DNA of 64,000 nt from Haematospirillum jordaniae (GCF_001611975.1 NZ_CP014525.1:1728001-1792000), one strand, 5' to 3'. Numbered from the stretch's first letter, positions 18,718 to 28,742 are shown. Notes: generated from the letters alone by a model not told the origin. Translations and numbers: made by a program.

Positions 18718-19518
18718 TCAGGCGTTGGAGCGTGACCGATCTATGCTGAAGTGTGCTGCTGGATCCAGGAAGGCATTCATCTTGTCCTGAATGTAGCGAG
18801 GGCTTTTACGTTCTGCCAGAAGGGCAAGCCCCTCTGCAAGAAGGTAGTTCCGGAAGCGTATGATTTCTTCACGCTGTTGCACTTTCGAAGCTGCAGGCAA
18901 CAAGATCATACGTGCAAACATGACGCCGTATAGCGTTGTGACCAGAGCAACGGCCATACCCGGACCAATGGAGGATGGATCACCCCCCATGGAGTCCAGC
19001 ATGATGATCAACCCAACCAAGGTTCCGATCATGCCGAAAGCGGGGGCAATACCGCCCATATTACGCAGGATATCAGCCTGTACCGTATTTCTCTGGAACG
19101 TACTTTCAACTGTAGCCGCAAGAATCTCGCGGAGCTCCGGCCCTGTATAACCAGCAACTACAAGATCAATGCCAAAGCCCAAGAAGCGGTCGGATTTTCG
19201 TACCTTTCCGGAATCCGATTCCAGCCCGGCCAATCCGTTCTTCTGAATGATGTAGCCCCAGCGGATAATCCGTCCAACCTCGTGGGTCAAGATGCCTTGC
19301 CCCACCTTGTTTGTGAAGAGAATGGATTGCAGGCTCAGCATGGACTGTATGACATAGCGTGGCTCATACGACACAAAGGTCGCGGAGAATGTGCCACCCA
19401 CCACCATGATCAAGCTGGGAACATCTATAAACAGCATGAAGTTATCGGTGCTGAGCAGAATAGCACCGACAAACAACCCAAACCCCAGAATGGCACCGAA
19501 AACCGTTGCGAATGACAT
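18718..19518 (-). CDS. motA: flagellar motor stator protein MotA
   Basis: A 266-residue stator channel subunit with four membrane helices, close in style to the PomA/MotA group: SFATVFGAILGFGLFVGAILL, IDVPSLIMVVGGTFSATFVS, then GGIAPAFGMIGTLVGLIIML and MAVALVTTLYGVMFARMILLP. The charged cytoplasmic loop lies between helices 2 and 3. I chose the ATG at 19518 because the family begins MSFATV; the frame is open upstream without similarity. It pairs with motB. Confidence 0.93.
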   Translation of the reverse strand: MSFATVFGAILGFGLFVGAILLSTDNFMLFIDVPSLIMVVGGTFSATFVSYEPRYVIQSMLSLQSILFTNKVGQGILTHEVGRIIRWGYIIQKNGLAGLESDSGKVRKSDRFLGFGIDLVVAGYTGPELREILAATVESTFQRNTVQADILRNMGGIAPAFGMIGTLVGLIIMLDSMGGDPSSIGPGMAVALVTTLYGVMFARMILLPAASKVQQREEIIRFRNYLLAEGLALLAERKSPRYIQDKMNAFLDPAAHFSIDRSRSNA

Positions 19519-19671
19519 GGTCTGCCCCGTCTGCCCAATCGGCAAAACAACAGTACCCGATATGATGTTTAGGTACCGCTTACACACGATGACTGGAAAA
19601 TGCCCTTTTCTGCAAGGGTTGCAATGGTTCTGTTGCTGTTGGTCGGTCAGAGCGCTCTGAAACTGCTTTGC

Positions 19672-20352
19672 TTACGACCCGTTTGGGGTAATGAAAATGT
19701 CGAGAAATTCTGTATCCGGTGCTGTGCGCACGATCTTGGTCGGACGTCCCGTCGTATCCAGCAAGCCATAATGTTGTAGATGATTGAAGACTTTCAGGAA
19801 GTGTTGGCGATTGTGAAGAGAAGCACCACCCTCCAGCCAATTCTGTTCCAAGAACGCCAAGATCGCCGGGTGTCCCAGTTCAACTTCCCAAAGGATACCA
19901 AGTAACGAGGCCATGGCTTCTTCCATTTCACGTTGTATGCCATGAACGCTCATCCATTGGTCTGCCTGAGCCTTGAGCCCCGTCTCAGGCCCTGCACCAA
20001 GGCCAAAGTCAGGAACGTGACGGCGTTCAGGTGCACAAACCTGCCAGTGGGCAACATCGTGAATGATAACAGATGGTTCCATGTTTCCGCTCAGGACCTG
20101 TCCATCCCATGTAAAGCCGTCTTCAGGCGGTTGTGATGAGACAGACATTCCAAAGGACTGAGCAAGTTCAATGGCTTCCTGACGTTGTGCGGGGCACTGT
20201 GAAAGTGTGATGCTGTCACCGGAATCCACATACGCCAAAGTAAAGGCAATACGCTCAACAGCAGCCTGCGCTGCGCCGGTACCTTCCAGAGAAGCCGAAA
20301 ATGTGCCTAGGGCAGTGGGTATTTCGGACATGACAAGGGGAGAGAGTATCAT
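19672..20352 (-). CDS. uncharacterised protein, EpmC (EF-P hydroxylase)-like
   Basis: A protein of about 226 residues. The middle has VIIHDVAHWQVCAPERRHVPDFGLGAGPETG, given here as the run IIHDVAHW plus PDFGLG, which resembles the HExxH-type metal motif region and the following aromatic/glycine stretch of EpmC, the elongation factor P hydroxylase. The rest is weakly conserved to my eye, so this is a tentative fold-level guess. The start is uncertain: I give ATG 20352 (GGAT about 6 bases upstream), with 20331 and 20409 as alternatives. It is divergent from prmB. Confidence 0.4.
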   Translation of the reverse strand: MILSPLVMSEIPTALGTFSASLEGTGAAQAAVERIAFTLAYVDSGDSITLSQCPAQRQEAIELAQSFGMSVSSQPPEDGFTWDGQVLSGNMEPSVIIHDVAHWQVCAPERRHVPDFGLGAGPETGLKAQADQWMSVHGIQREMEEAMASLLGILWEVELGHPAILAFLEQNWLEGGASLHNRQHFLKVFNHLQHYGLLDTTGRPTKIVRTAPDTEFLDIFITPNGS

Positions 20353-20516
20353 TCCTGATCCAGGGCGGGTGCATACATCTTTTTGATGCCGTATCCTGTT
20401 TTCCATCATATGGCAAGATACGTAAACTGTTCAGGGACGCATTGTATCGCTTTGCCGCGCTTGGTAGATAGAGTGCTCTTGCTTGGATTTTCAGGGTTTG
20501 TGGGAGTTTTTATCAT

Positions 20517-21452
20517 ATGACAGGCATCGACACCGTGACTGCTGTTGCTGATTTCAGGACGGTCCGTGATTTCATTCGCCATGCTGTCAGCCAGTTCAAT
20601 GCCGCAGACCTCAGCTATGGCCACGGAACCGCTTCAGCGTGGGACGAGGCTGTTTTTATGGTTTTGGAGGCCCTGCGGCTGCCTGTTGACCAGCTTGAAC
20701 CTTATCTTGATGCTAGGCTGGCTACGCCTGAAAGAACCCGTCTTGCCAGTTTGATCGAGACCCGGGTAAAGACCAGGAAGCCGGCTTCCTATCTTCTCAA
20801 TCGCGCTTATATTCAGGGTTTTCCCTTTTATGTTGATGAACGTGTGATTGTTCCGCGCTCCTACATTGGCGAAATCCTGTTTTCGGGTATTTTTTCCGGG
20901 GAAGGGTTGGCCTTGGTTGATGATCCGACTGAACCGGCCCATGTTCTTGATCTGTGTACCGGCTCGGGCTGCTTAGCAATTCTTGCAGCCCATGTTTTTC
21001 CCGAAGCAGACATTGATGCGGTGGATTTGTCTCCTGAGGCCTTGTCGGTCGCCCGGCGCAATGTAAAAGACTATGCTTTTGAGGATCGTATCCGTTTGTT
21101 CGAGGGCGATCTCTTCTCTCCCTTAAAAGGGCGAAGATACGACGTAATACTGACGAACCCGCCGTATGTTGATGCTTCGTCCATGGAGGTTCTGCCGCCG
21201 GAGTTTCGGCACGAACCCTCTATGGCTTTGGCCTCTGGTGAGGATGGGCTCGACCTTGTTCGCAGAATTTTGCATGAGAGCCCGCACTATTTGACCGAAA
21301 AAGGCGGTATCCTGTGCGAATTCGGTACCGGGCGAGAGATTCTTGAGGCGGAGTATCCGGATCTTGACTTCTTGTGGATCGAGACAGAAAGCAGTTTTGG
21401 GGAGGTCTTCTGGTTGACTCGCCAGCAATTACTGGCCGGGGGGCACAGATAG
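20517..21452 (+). CDS. prmB: 50S ribosomal protein L3 N(5)-glutamine methyltransferase
   Basis: A 311-residue class I SAM methyltransferase of the PrmB/HemK family, which methylates a glutamine of L3. The SAM site is VLDLCTGSGCLAILAA and the glutamine-binding motif is N214-PPY. The N-terminal all-helical part (RDFIRHAVSQFNAADLSYGHG..AWDEAVFMVLEAL) and YLLNRAYIQGFPFYVDERVIVPRS favour PrmB over PrmC. GGGAG lies 11 bases before the ATG. Confidence 0.92.
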   Translation: MTGIDTVTAVADFRTVRDFIRHAVSQFNAADLSYGHGTASAWDEAVFMVLEALRLPVDQLEPYLDARLATPERTRLASLIETRVKTRKPASYLLNRAYIQGFPFYVDERVIVPRSYIGEILFSGIFSGEGLALVDDPTEPAHVLDLCTGSGCLAILAAHVFPEADIDAVDLSPEALSVARRNVKDYAFEDRIRLFEGDLFSPLKGRRYDVILTNPPYVDASSMEVLPPEFRHEPSMALASGEDGLDLVRRILHESPHYLTEKGGILCEFGTGREILEAEYPDLDFLWIETESSFGEVFWLTRQQLLAGGHR

Positions 21453-21547
21453 GCACCGGTATTAAACAAGGCTCGCGCGCAGCTATACTTTGTTGTAGCC
21501 TGCCGTAACCGCTGTCTTACGCTGCCTGTCCGGGAAGGAAAGCATCC

Positions 21548-24058
21548 ATGAGCAAAAGGCGTCTGCTTTTTGTGATCTGCGGTTTCATGGGCGGGCTTCT
21601 GCTTGTGCACTCTGCTCCGGCCTTGGCATTCAGGGCGCCAATGGGCCGCCCCTATATCATTGACCTTTCCCTCTTCTCACTTGTTGTGCCCGGACTTTGC
21701 CTTGGCCTTGGCCTTGCTTTGTGGATGGCTGGACCATCCGGGCGCTATGGTCGCTCTCATTATGCAGGCGGTCTTGCGATTCTTGCCGCGATGCAGGGAA
21801 TCAATCTTGCCGACATCAGTCTGTTTTTCCCTCACTTGCTGATCCATCTGGAAACCATGGACCGGCTTACCTTGGCTTTATTGCCCATGGCGCCGGCATT
21901 CTTTCTTCTTCTCGTGCGCGATCAGGTGGTCAGCCGTGTTTTGTATCGTGTTGTTCCTTTTGTTCTTGTCCTTGTGTCAGCAATCTTTCTGTCTGCTTTT
22001 TTCCTGCCCTATAATCACCTTTTGATCTTGCACACCATTGTCAGCGTCTTCTGCCTTGCCGGCTTTGCTATCGGCATTCTAGAGGTCGGTCTGGGTCGGG
22101 GAGGGGAGAGGCTTCGTCCTGCCCTGGTTATCCTGTGTGGGGCCAGCGTTATTCTTTCCCTCGTCAATGATCTGGTTTCCGGATGGAGCGGTGGCCGCGA
22201 TACCTCGCTTCTGGCTTTGTCGCTGGGGGGAAGTGCTCTGGTGTGTGGTGCTCTTTCGGCCCGTGACATGAGACGAAGCCGCCGTAGCCGGAAACTGGAG
22301 CTGCGGCACCTTCTTGACCTGCGTGCAATTCTTGAGCAGCGTATCAAGGATACATCCTCTAGGATCAATAGCTTACATATCCGTATTGATAATTTCCTTA
22401 AACATATACCAGAAGCCGTTTTGACTTTGGATTCTGAGGCTAGGATTCATCGCTACGAGGGTGGTGCCGAGGCTCTTTTTGGCTGGAGTGGGCCGGAAGT
22501 TATTGGGCGCTCAGCCATTTCCCTTCTTTCGGGAGAGTGGGCAGAGCGCTTCCTGCATGCCCTGAGACATCTGGAGCATGACGAAGAGGTTGAGTGGGGT
22601 GGTACGCGCCGTTTCGAGATCCATCTGCGTAATCGTGATGGGCGCGTGGTACCAGCAAACTGTTCAATTTCGATTGTGCACGAGGAAGGATCAAAGCTTT
22701 TTCAGGTGTTATTGCGTAGCACAGAAGCAGAGAAAAAGGCGCAAATGGATCTTTCCGCACAAAAGGCCCTTGTCTCCGAGCTACAGGACCGGTTGCGGCA
22801 TATGGAGGAGTGTACGGCAACGGGGTGGTATGAAACATCCTCGGCTACAGGGAAAACCCGCTGGTCAGCAGGACTGGAGGCAATCTGGGGATTCCGGGAT
22901 GGTGCAAAGCCTGCTGGGCTGAGAGATTTCGTCTTCAGAATTACTGAAGAAGATCGCCCGCAACTCATTCATTCTCTTGATGATCCATCATGGGACGAAA
23001 CCCGCCATACAGTACGCGTTCAGATTGATGATGTCAGGGTGGCCACAATCGAACTCTCACTGGTTCGTGAACGCGCCGCAGACGGTACCATTGTCCGTGA
23101 AACCGGTATCGCTCGCCGGTTATACGAGCAAAGTATTGCGCCCTTGTCTTTCATGGCGACAGGGAAGCCTATAGAACGGGAAACCTATGTCATGGGCAGT
23201 ATGGATGTGTCAGCTGGTCCGGATACAATGGCACCTCAACCGGGGCGCGGGGAGCCTCTCGATATTCTTTTGGTTGAAGATGTTGAGGTAAATCAGAGGG
23301 TTGCGGTTATGTTTCTAGAGCGTGAAGGCCACCGCGTATCGGTTGCCTCTACAGGTAAGGATGGCGTTGAGGCTGTATCACAGGGATGTTTTGACCTTGT
23401 GCTCATGGACATCCGCCTTCCTGATATTGATGGCGTTGAGGCTGTACGTCGCATTCGTGCCCTTGATGATCCGGTGCGGGCGCAAATTCCTGTCCTCGCA
23501 TTGACGGCAAACGTCTTTGAAGATGATGTGAAGCGCTACAGGGCTGCTGGTATGAATGGTGTTGTGGCCAAGCCTATACGCATAGAATCATTTCGGCAGG
23601 CGTTACGCTCCATACAGTCATCGGGTTCCGCAGATGATACAGCTTCTGCCGGGGTAGCCTTTTTATCTACGGCTTCACCCTCCCTAGATGAAGGATTCAT
23701 TGCGGACAGGCTGTCTGCCTTGGGTACGGAAAGCTTCAAGGCTATTCTGGGGTTAGGGCGACGGAGTATGGATAATGCGGTATCCGAGCTTTCTGTTGCT
23801 TTGGGATTATCCGATCCAGATTTGCTTGCGCGTTCAGGGCACAAGCTTGCCGGTGCCGCCAGCAACTTCGGTTTTTCTAGGCTTATGAAACTGGGGCGGG
23901 ATATAGAGGATCTTGCCTTGGGTGGTGATGTTGCGCAGGCGCGCGCAATGGCTGCAGAAGGAGAGGCTTTGTGGGCTGAAGCCAGCAGAGCCTTGGATCT
24001 TTGGCTGAGTGCACGCAATCTTCTGGATCATCGCCAAGAGTTGTCAACGTTCCTTTAG
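21548..24058 (+). CDS. membrane phosphorelay protein: multi-TM sensor, PAS, receiver, Hpt; no kinase domain
   Basis: An 836-residue protein. Residues about 1-235 form a bundle of membrane helices; 240-275 look like a coiled coil; about 278-400 form a PAS domain (FLKHIPEAVLTLDSEARIHRY); about 405-520 a second PAS-like region. A receiver follows from about 572 (LDILLVEDVEVNQR) with phospho-acceptor D621 in LVLMDIRLPDIDG and KPI later. A C-terminal Hpt domain carries H765 in SGHKLAGAASNFGF. I find no H-box, N-box or G-box of a histidine kinase anywhere between, so it must receive phosphate from another protein or act by binding. A weak purine-rich site precedes the ATG. Confidence 0.85.
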   Translation: MSKRRLLFVICGFMGGLLLVHSAPALAFRAPMGRPYIIDLSLFSLVVPGLCLGLGLALWMAGPSGRYGRSHYAGGLAILAAMQGINLADISLFFPHLLIHLETMDRLTLALLPMAPAFFLLLVRDQVVSRVLYRVVPFVLVLVSAIFLSAFFLPYNHLLILHTIVSVFCLAGFAIGILEVGLGRGGERLRPALVILCGASVILSLVNDLVSGWSGGRDTSLLALSLGGSALVCGALSARDMRRSRRSRKLELRHLLDLRAILEQRIKDTSSRINSLHIRIDNFLKHIPEAVLTLDSEARIHRYEGGAEALFGWSGPEVIGRSAISLLSGEWAERFLHALRHLEHDEEVEWGGTRRFEIHLRNRDGRVVPANCSISIVHEEGSKLFQVLLRSTEAEKKAQMDLSAQKALVSELQDRLRHMEECTATGWYETSSATGKTRWSAGLEAIWGFRDGAKPAGLRDFVFRITEEDRPQLIHSLDDPSWDETRHTVRVQIDDVRVATIELSLVRERAADGTIVRETGIARRLYEQSIAPLSFMATGKPIERETYVMGSMDVSAGPDTMAPQPGRGEPLDILLVEDVEVNQRVAVMFLEREGHRVSVASTGKDGVEAVSQGCFDLVLMDIRLPDIDGVEAVRRIRALDDPVRAQIPVLALTANVFEDDVKRYRAAGMNGVVAKPIRIESFRQALRSIQSSGSADDTASAGVAFLSTASPSLDEGFIADRLSALGTESFKAILGLGRRSMDNAVSELSVALGLSDPDLLARSGHKLAGAASNFGFSRLMKLGRDIEDLALGGDVAQARAMAAEGEALWAEASRALDLWLSARNLLDHRQELSTFL

Positions 24059-24103
24059 ATCTTTATCTGTGTTGCCGGGATTGAGTTCTGCACTGAAGCG
24101 GGT

Positions 24104-24934
24104 ATGATCACGGCCATGTCAGCAATGCCTCTCTATGGAATTCCAGCTTTTTTTACCCTTATCCCTGCCGTTCTTCTGGTTTTCCGGCACGGGGGAGGGC
24201 GGGATTCTGCATTCTGGGGTGCTTTGGGTCTTGCTGTGCTTGGGTCAGGGGCTCAAGCTATTGAATTCTACCATTATGGTTTTGGTGAGGGGTTCTCTTT
24301 TTCCCTTTGGGTGACAATTACGTCAACCTTGGTCTTGTTTGTCGTTGGTGCTTTGGTCTTGCGGCAGGGGTGGCGCTTGCTGTTTCTTCTGGCCCCCTAC
24401 CTTCTATTGCTGGGTGGGGTAGCAACCCTGTTCCACCTTGTATTCGGGGAAAAGCATGTTTCTTTTCCTGTCGTGTCTGCAACGGATGGCGAAGGGATAT
24501 GGTTTTTCCTGCATGTGGTTGTTGGCATCCTATCTTATGCCCTTCTTACATTTGCGGCGGTTGCGGCTCTGTCGGCCTTTTTGCAGGAGCGAGCGCTAAA
24601 GCATAAGTCACCAAACAGGTTGACCCGGAAGCTGCCTTCCGTTGCCGAGAGCGAGGCGCTGTCTTTGGCCATGCTGCTTCAGGGTGGGCTCGTTCTTGGC
24701 CTTGGCTTATGTTCAGGACTTGCTGTAAATTGGCTTGAGCACAGGGTGCTGCTTGATTTCAATCACAAGAGCATCTTGAGTATCCTGACGTTTGTAACGG
24801 TTGTGATCCTGATCGTGGCCCGTTTTGTTAGTGGTACAAGGGGACGGGTCGCTGCACGTCTTGTGTTGCTGGCATGGCTCTTTTTGACTTTGGCTTGGCC
24901 TGGGGTCAAGTTTGTGTCCCAAGCTTTGCTCTGA
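24104..24934 (+). CDS. cytochrome c assembly (CcsA/YpjD-like) membrane protein
   Basis: A 276-residue protein with about eight membrane helices. The pattern is like the CcsA/CcmC-related family that includes E. coli YpjD and Hem[49 protein letters not shown], and [13 protein letters not shown]. Histidines in the periplasmic-side loops (WFFLHV, and [13 protein letters not shown]) could bind heme, as known for the family. The precise role is not established. The start may be 24104, 24116 or 24125. Confidence 0.72.
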   Translation: MITAMSAMPLYGIPAFFTLIPAVLLVFRHGGGRDSAFWGALGLAVLGSGAQAIEFYHYGFGEGFSFSLWVTITSTLVLFVVGALVLRQGWRLLFLLAPYLLLLGGVATLFHLVFGEKHVSFPVVSATDGEGIWFFLHVVVGILSYALLTFAAVAALSAFLQERALKHKSPNRLTRKLPSVAESEALSLAMLLQGGLVLGLGLCSGLAVNWLEHRVLLDFNHKSILSILTFVTVVILIVARFVSGTRGRVAARLVLLAWLFLTLAWPGVKFVSQALL

Positions 24935-24990
24935 CCTTGGGGCAGGTCTTCTCGGTACATTACAGGGCAATACGGAAAAAGCCTGAATTC

Positions 24991-25998
24991 ATGAACAATA
25001 CCTTCGATCCTTTGCGGATTGGCCGCCTTGATGCGGTGTCGCCGGTTCTTCTTGCCCCTATGTCAGGGGTAACGGATCAGCCTTTCAGGCGTCTGGCCAA
25101 ACGGTACGGAGCTGGCCTTGTTTTTTCGGAAATGATCGCCAGCGCCCAGATGATCCGTGCCCATCGGGATACCTTGCGTATGAGCACGGCCTGTCAGGAT
25201 GAGCACCCTATGGCTGTCCAGCTTGCAGGAAATGAGCCTGTTGTCATGGCAGATGCTGCCAGAATGAACGAAGGCAGGGGAGCCGCCCTGATTGACATCA
25301 ATATGGGATGCCCGGTGAAGAAGGTTGTCAAAGGGCACGCGGGCTCTGCCCTGATGCGGGATGAAGTCTTGGCGGGCGCTATCATGGAAGCTGTTGTCCG
25401 CGCTGTTTCCGTGCCGGTATCGGTTAAAATGCGCCTTGGCTGGGATTCCGGGACGCAGAATGTGGTTCGTATGGGGCAGATAGCGCGTGAAAGTGGTGTT
25501 GCGATGATTACGGTGCATGGACGAACCCGGTGTCAGATGTACACGGGAAAGGCTGATTGGTCTGCCGTTCGTCCTGTGGTCGAGGCGGTAGATCTACCCG
25601 TCGTGGTGAATGGTGATATCATTGACTTGGGCACTGCCCAGGCTGCTTTGGCTCAATCGGGCGCGGCAGCCGTTATGGTTGGGCGAGGGGCACAGGGCAG
25701 GCCTTGGCTGCCAGGGGGGCTGGCACGTGCCTTACAGGGTGGGGGTGCGGTTATTCCTCCTTCTCTTCCCGAGCGTCGGGATCTTTTGCTTGAACACTAC
25801 AGTGATATTATTGCTCACTACGGGCTAGATGTTGGCTTGCGTGTTGCCCGCAAGCACGTCGCGTGGGGAGTGGCAGGCATTCCCGGCGCTTCTGCCTTCC
25901 GGGAGTCTTTCAATACGTTGACAGAAGCTCGTGAGGCTTTGCTGTCCATATCGCTCTTTTTTGAGCAGGTTATTGACAAAGCGCCATTGGCAGCTTGA
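24991..25998 (+). CDS. dusB: tRNA-dihydrouridine synthase (NifR3/DusB type)
   Basis: A 335-residue FMN enzyme that reduces uridine to dihydrouridine in tRNA. Seen are [22 protein letters not shown], the catalytic-cysteine region [45 protein letters not shown] and VNGDI. ATG 24991 starts the family-like N-terminus. In many Rhodospirillales this gene (nifR3) is followed by ntrB and ntrC; here only a short Fis-like gene and ntrY follow. Confidence 0.94.
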   Translation: MNNTFDPLRIGRLDAVSPVLLAPMSGVTDQPFRRLAKRYGAGLVFSEMIASAQMIRAHRDTLRMSTACQDEHPMAVQLAGNEPVVMADAARMNEGRGAALIDINMGCPVKKVVKGHAGSALMRDEVLAGAIMEAVVRAVSVPVSVKMRLGWDSGTQNVVRMGQIARESGVAMITVHGRTRCQMYTGKADWSAVRPVVEAVDLPVVVNGDIIDLGTAQAALAQSGAAAVMVGRGAQGRPWLPGGLARALQGGGAVIPPSLPERRDLLLEHYSDIIAHYGLDVGLRVARKHVAWGVAGIPGASAFRESFNTLTEAREALLSISLFFEQVIDKAPLAA

Positions 25999-26076
25999 TA
26001 TCCGATCCTTGTCTCTATCCGGAAGGTGTAGAAAGTTTATCCCGTTGGTTTCTTGATGTGAGAGGATAGTATCTCG

Positions 26077-26475
26077 GTGGTTTCACATGCTTGCCCTGTA
26101 GATGGATTGTCTTCGTCCGGCCTTGCAAGCGGCATGCTCAATAAGAATTCTTCCGACGAGAGTGATTCGGCCTTGCCTTCTTGCCATGGGGCGGAAGATT
26201 GCGCTGCTGTTGTGTTGCCGATTCAAGTTGAAGGACTGGCCGAAGCCGTACAGCGGAGTTTGGCAGCCTACTTTGCCATGCATAAGGACGGGTTGCCCCC
26301 AGCCGGTTTATACGACCGCTTGCTGTCTGAGTTCGAGCGTCCCCTGTTGACGCTTGCGCTTGATGCTACAGGTGGTAACCAGCTCCGCGCTGCAGCCTTG
26401 CTAGGGCTGAATCGCAATACATTGCGCAAGAAAATCAGGGCGTTGTCTATCAGTCCAGTCAGGGGATCTGTATGA
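26077..26475 (+). CDS. Fis-type helix-turn-helix protein, probable NtrC C-terminal remnant
   Basis: A 132-residue protein. The last 50 residues match the end of NtrC: LYDRLLSEFERPLLTLALDA, then GGNQLRAAALLGLNRNTLRKKIR, a Fis-type DNA-binding helix-turn-helix. The preceding LAEAVQRSLAAYFAMHKDGLPP also fits the region just before the NtrC DNA-binding domain. No receiver or AAA+ ATPase part is present, and the N-terminal 50 residues are unlike either. It starts at GTG 26077 (GAGGA 10 bases upstream) and overlaps ntrY by four bases. It may still bind DNA. It stands where ntrB-ntrC would be expected after nifR3. Confidence 0.7.
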   Translation: MVSHACPVDGLSSSGLASGMLNKNSSDESDSALPSCHGAEDCAAVVLPIQVEGLAEAVQRSLAAYFAMHKDGLPPAGLYDRLLSEFERPLLTLALDATGGNQLRAAALLGLNRNTLRKKIRALSISPVRGSV

Positions 26476-28694
26476 ATCAGCCCGTACAAGATGGTTCCGT
26501 CATGCGTTTTTATGCATGGTTGCGCCAAGGGGGTGTGGCCAGAAAGCTTGCCGTTCTTCTTGGGGCGGCAGCCTTGGTCTTTGGTGCTGCAACATGGGCT
26601 GTTCTTGCCGGATTCTGGGAACCTGTTTCAGATGGAGGGCACGCTTTATCCGTCTTGTTGAATCTCGACCTGATTCTTCTTTTGGTGCTATCAGCGCTGG
26701 TTATTCGCAGCATCGTTGCGCTTTGGCTTGCACGCCGAACCGGAGGAGCAGGGTCAAGGCTTCATTTGCGTTTGGTTGGTCTTTTTGGTGCTGTAGCGAT
26801 TACCCCGACAATTCTGGTTGCTGTCTTTTCAGCCTTGTTTTTTAACCTTGGGGTCCAGTTCTGGTTTGGGGAACGGGTTCAGACGGTCCTGTCCGAGAGT
26901 CAGGCTGTTGCGCAGGCCTATCTGGATGAGCACCGCCAAGCCATAGCTGGTCAGGCGTTGGTTGTGGCTGGTGATATCCAGCGTAACTGGGAAAGGCTTC
27001 TGCAAAATCCCGATGATCAGTCGCGCTATCTGCAGACCCAGGTTTATGTGCGTGGATTGACCGAAGCCGTCCTGTTTGAGCGCAGTGGTAAAGTTGGTGC
27101 GCGGGCAGGGTATACGTTTTCCCTTCAGTTTGAGGATGTACCCCTGTGGGCGCTCGAGAAAGCAGATCAGGGTGAAGTTGCGGTCCTGACAGGCGAGAAT
27201 GAAGACAGGGTTCGTGCCTTGGTGCGTCTTGATACCCTGCCCGAGATGTTTTTGTACGTTGGTCGCTTTGTTGATACTGATGTCATCCGACATATCGACA
27301 ATACAGATAATGCTGTGCAGCAGTACCAGCGGATGCAGTCAGGTCGGGCCGAACTCGAGCTGCGTTTTTCATTGGTTTTCATTGTGGTATCGCTTTTGCT
27401 GTTGTTGGCAGCTGTCTGGGTTGGCCTGAACTTGGCTAACCGTTGGGCGATGCCAATCGTGGAGCTGATTAATGCCAGCGAGCGTGTATCTGTTGGTGAT
27501 ATGGCCGTACGTGTTTCAGAAGTTGATGCTTCTGATGAAGTTGCCGCTTTGTCCCGTGCCTTTAACAGGATGACCGCGCGTATTACAGCCCAGCAAAAAG
27601 AACTTTTAGAAGCCAATAGAACCCTGGATGAGCGGAAACGGTTTACCGAGACCGTTCTGGAGGGGGTTTCAGCAGGCGTTATATCAACGTCTCCCGATGG
27701 CTTCGTGACACTGGTCAATCGTTCGGCACAGACTCTTCTTGATCTCCCGGCTGTTTCTTCATTGGAAGGCCAGCATATCTCTATTGTGATTCCTGAGTTT
27801 TCTCCTCTTCTGCCCGAAAAGGAGACTCTGTGCGAGGGGCAGTCAGCCCAGCGTGAAATGGTTCTGAGCCGTGGGGGGAAGGATTTGACCTTCTTGGTCA
27901 GGGTTAGCGCCGAGTATGTTGATTCTAGGGTTATTGGTAATGTCATTACATTTGATGACATTACCCTTTTGCAAGCGGCGCAGCGGACTGCGGCCTGGGC
28001 GGATATTGCACGTCGTATAGCGCATGAAATCAAAAATCCCCTGACTCCTATACAGCTCTCTGCAGAGCGCCTGAAGCGGCGTTATCTTAAACAGATACAA
28101 GAGGGACAGGATGTTTTTGTGCAGTGCACGGATACCATTATTCGCCACGTGGGTGATATAGGGCAGATGGTTGATGAATTCTCGGCGTTTGCCCGGATGC
28201 CTCAGCCTGTTATGAAGAATGAAAATCTCTGTGAAATCATAAGGCAATATAGTTTTCTTCAACAAACAGCTTATCCTGCTATTCGCTTTGTTCTGGATAT
28301 TCCGGAAGAAGAGGTCGTCGTTTTGTGTGACACGCGTCAGGTTGGACAGGCTTTGACAAACATTATAAAGAATGCGGTTGAAGCTATTGAATCACGGGAT
28401 AATCCAACGGATCCCGGCTGTATAACCGTCTCTCTTCGGGAACAGGGTGGTGTCATCAGGGTATTGGTTTCAGACAATGGTCGTGGGTTGCCCAAGGCCA
28501 ATCGGGAGCGTTTGGTCGAGCCCTATGTCACAACACGATCCAAAGGCACGGGTCTTGGTTTGGCGATTGTCAAAAAAATTCTGGAAGACCACGGTGGTGA
28601 TCTGTTACTTGAAGACGCTTCTGACGGAGGAGCGCAGATTTCGATGCTGTTTACATTTCAATCGGCTGTAGTACAGGATGGTGTTTCTGCTTGA
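26472..28694 (+). CDS. ntrY: nitrogen regulation sensor histidine kinase NtrY
   Basis: A 740-residue inner-membrane kinase. Three N-terminal helices and one near residue 300 frame a periplasmic sensor part; a HAMP domain follows (NRWAMPIVELINASERVSVGDM), then PAS (VLEGVSAGVISTSPDGFVTLVN). The phospho-accepting His518 lies in RRIAHEIKNPLTP, and the ATPase part shows NIIKNAVEAIE, VSDNGRGLP and GTGLGLAIVKKILEDHGG. It partners NtrX, encoded 48 bases downstream, in nitrogen/redox signalling. Its ATG overlaps the Fis-type gene. Confidence 0.95.
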   Translation: MNQPVQDGSVMRFYAWLRQGGVARKLAVLLGAAALVFGAATWAVLAGFWEPVSDGGHALSVLLNLDLILLLVLSALVIRSIVALWLARRTGGAGSRLHLRLVGLFGAVAITPTILVAVFSALFFNLGVQFWFGERVQTVLSESQAVAQAYLDEHRQAIAGQALVVAGDIQRNWERLLQNPDDQSRYLQTQVYVRGLTEAVLFERSGKVGARAGYTFSLQFEDVPLWALEKADQGEVAVLTGENEDRVRALVRLDTLPEMFLYVGRFVDTDVIRHIDNTDNAVQQYQRMQSGRAELELRFSLVFIVVSLLLLLAAVWVGLNLANRWAMPIVELINASERVSVGDMAVRVSEVDASDEVAALSRAFNRMTARITAQQKELLEANRTLDERKRFTETVLEGVSAGVISTSPDGFVTLVNRSAQTLLDLPAVSSLEGQHISIVIPEFSPLLPEKETLCEGQSAQREMVLSRGGKDLTFLVRVSAEYVDSRVIGNVITFDDITLLQAAQRTAAWADIARRIAHEIKNPLTPIQLSAERLKRRYLKQIQEGQDVFVQCTDTIIRHVGDIGQMVDEFSAFARMPQPVMKNENLCEIIRQYSFLQQTAYPAIRFVLDIPEEEVVVLCDTRQVGQALTNIIKNAVEAIESRDNPTDPGCITVSLREQGGVIRVLVSDNGRGLPKANRERLVEPYVTTRSKGTGLGLAIVKKILEDHGGDLLLEDASDGGAQISMLFTFQSAVVQDGVSA

Positions 28695-28742
28695 TCCGGA
28701 GCACATTTCACATTTTCAGGCACAAGGCAGCACGTTGGTCTC

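Noticed and set aside
27167..28033. 288-codon minus-strand ORF rich in Ser, Thr and Arg
   Set aside because: It is antisense to ntrY; its composition is what the complement of a codon-biased gene gives.
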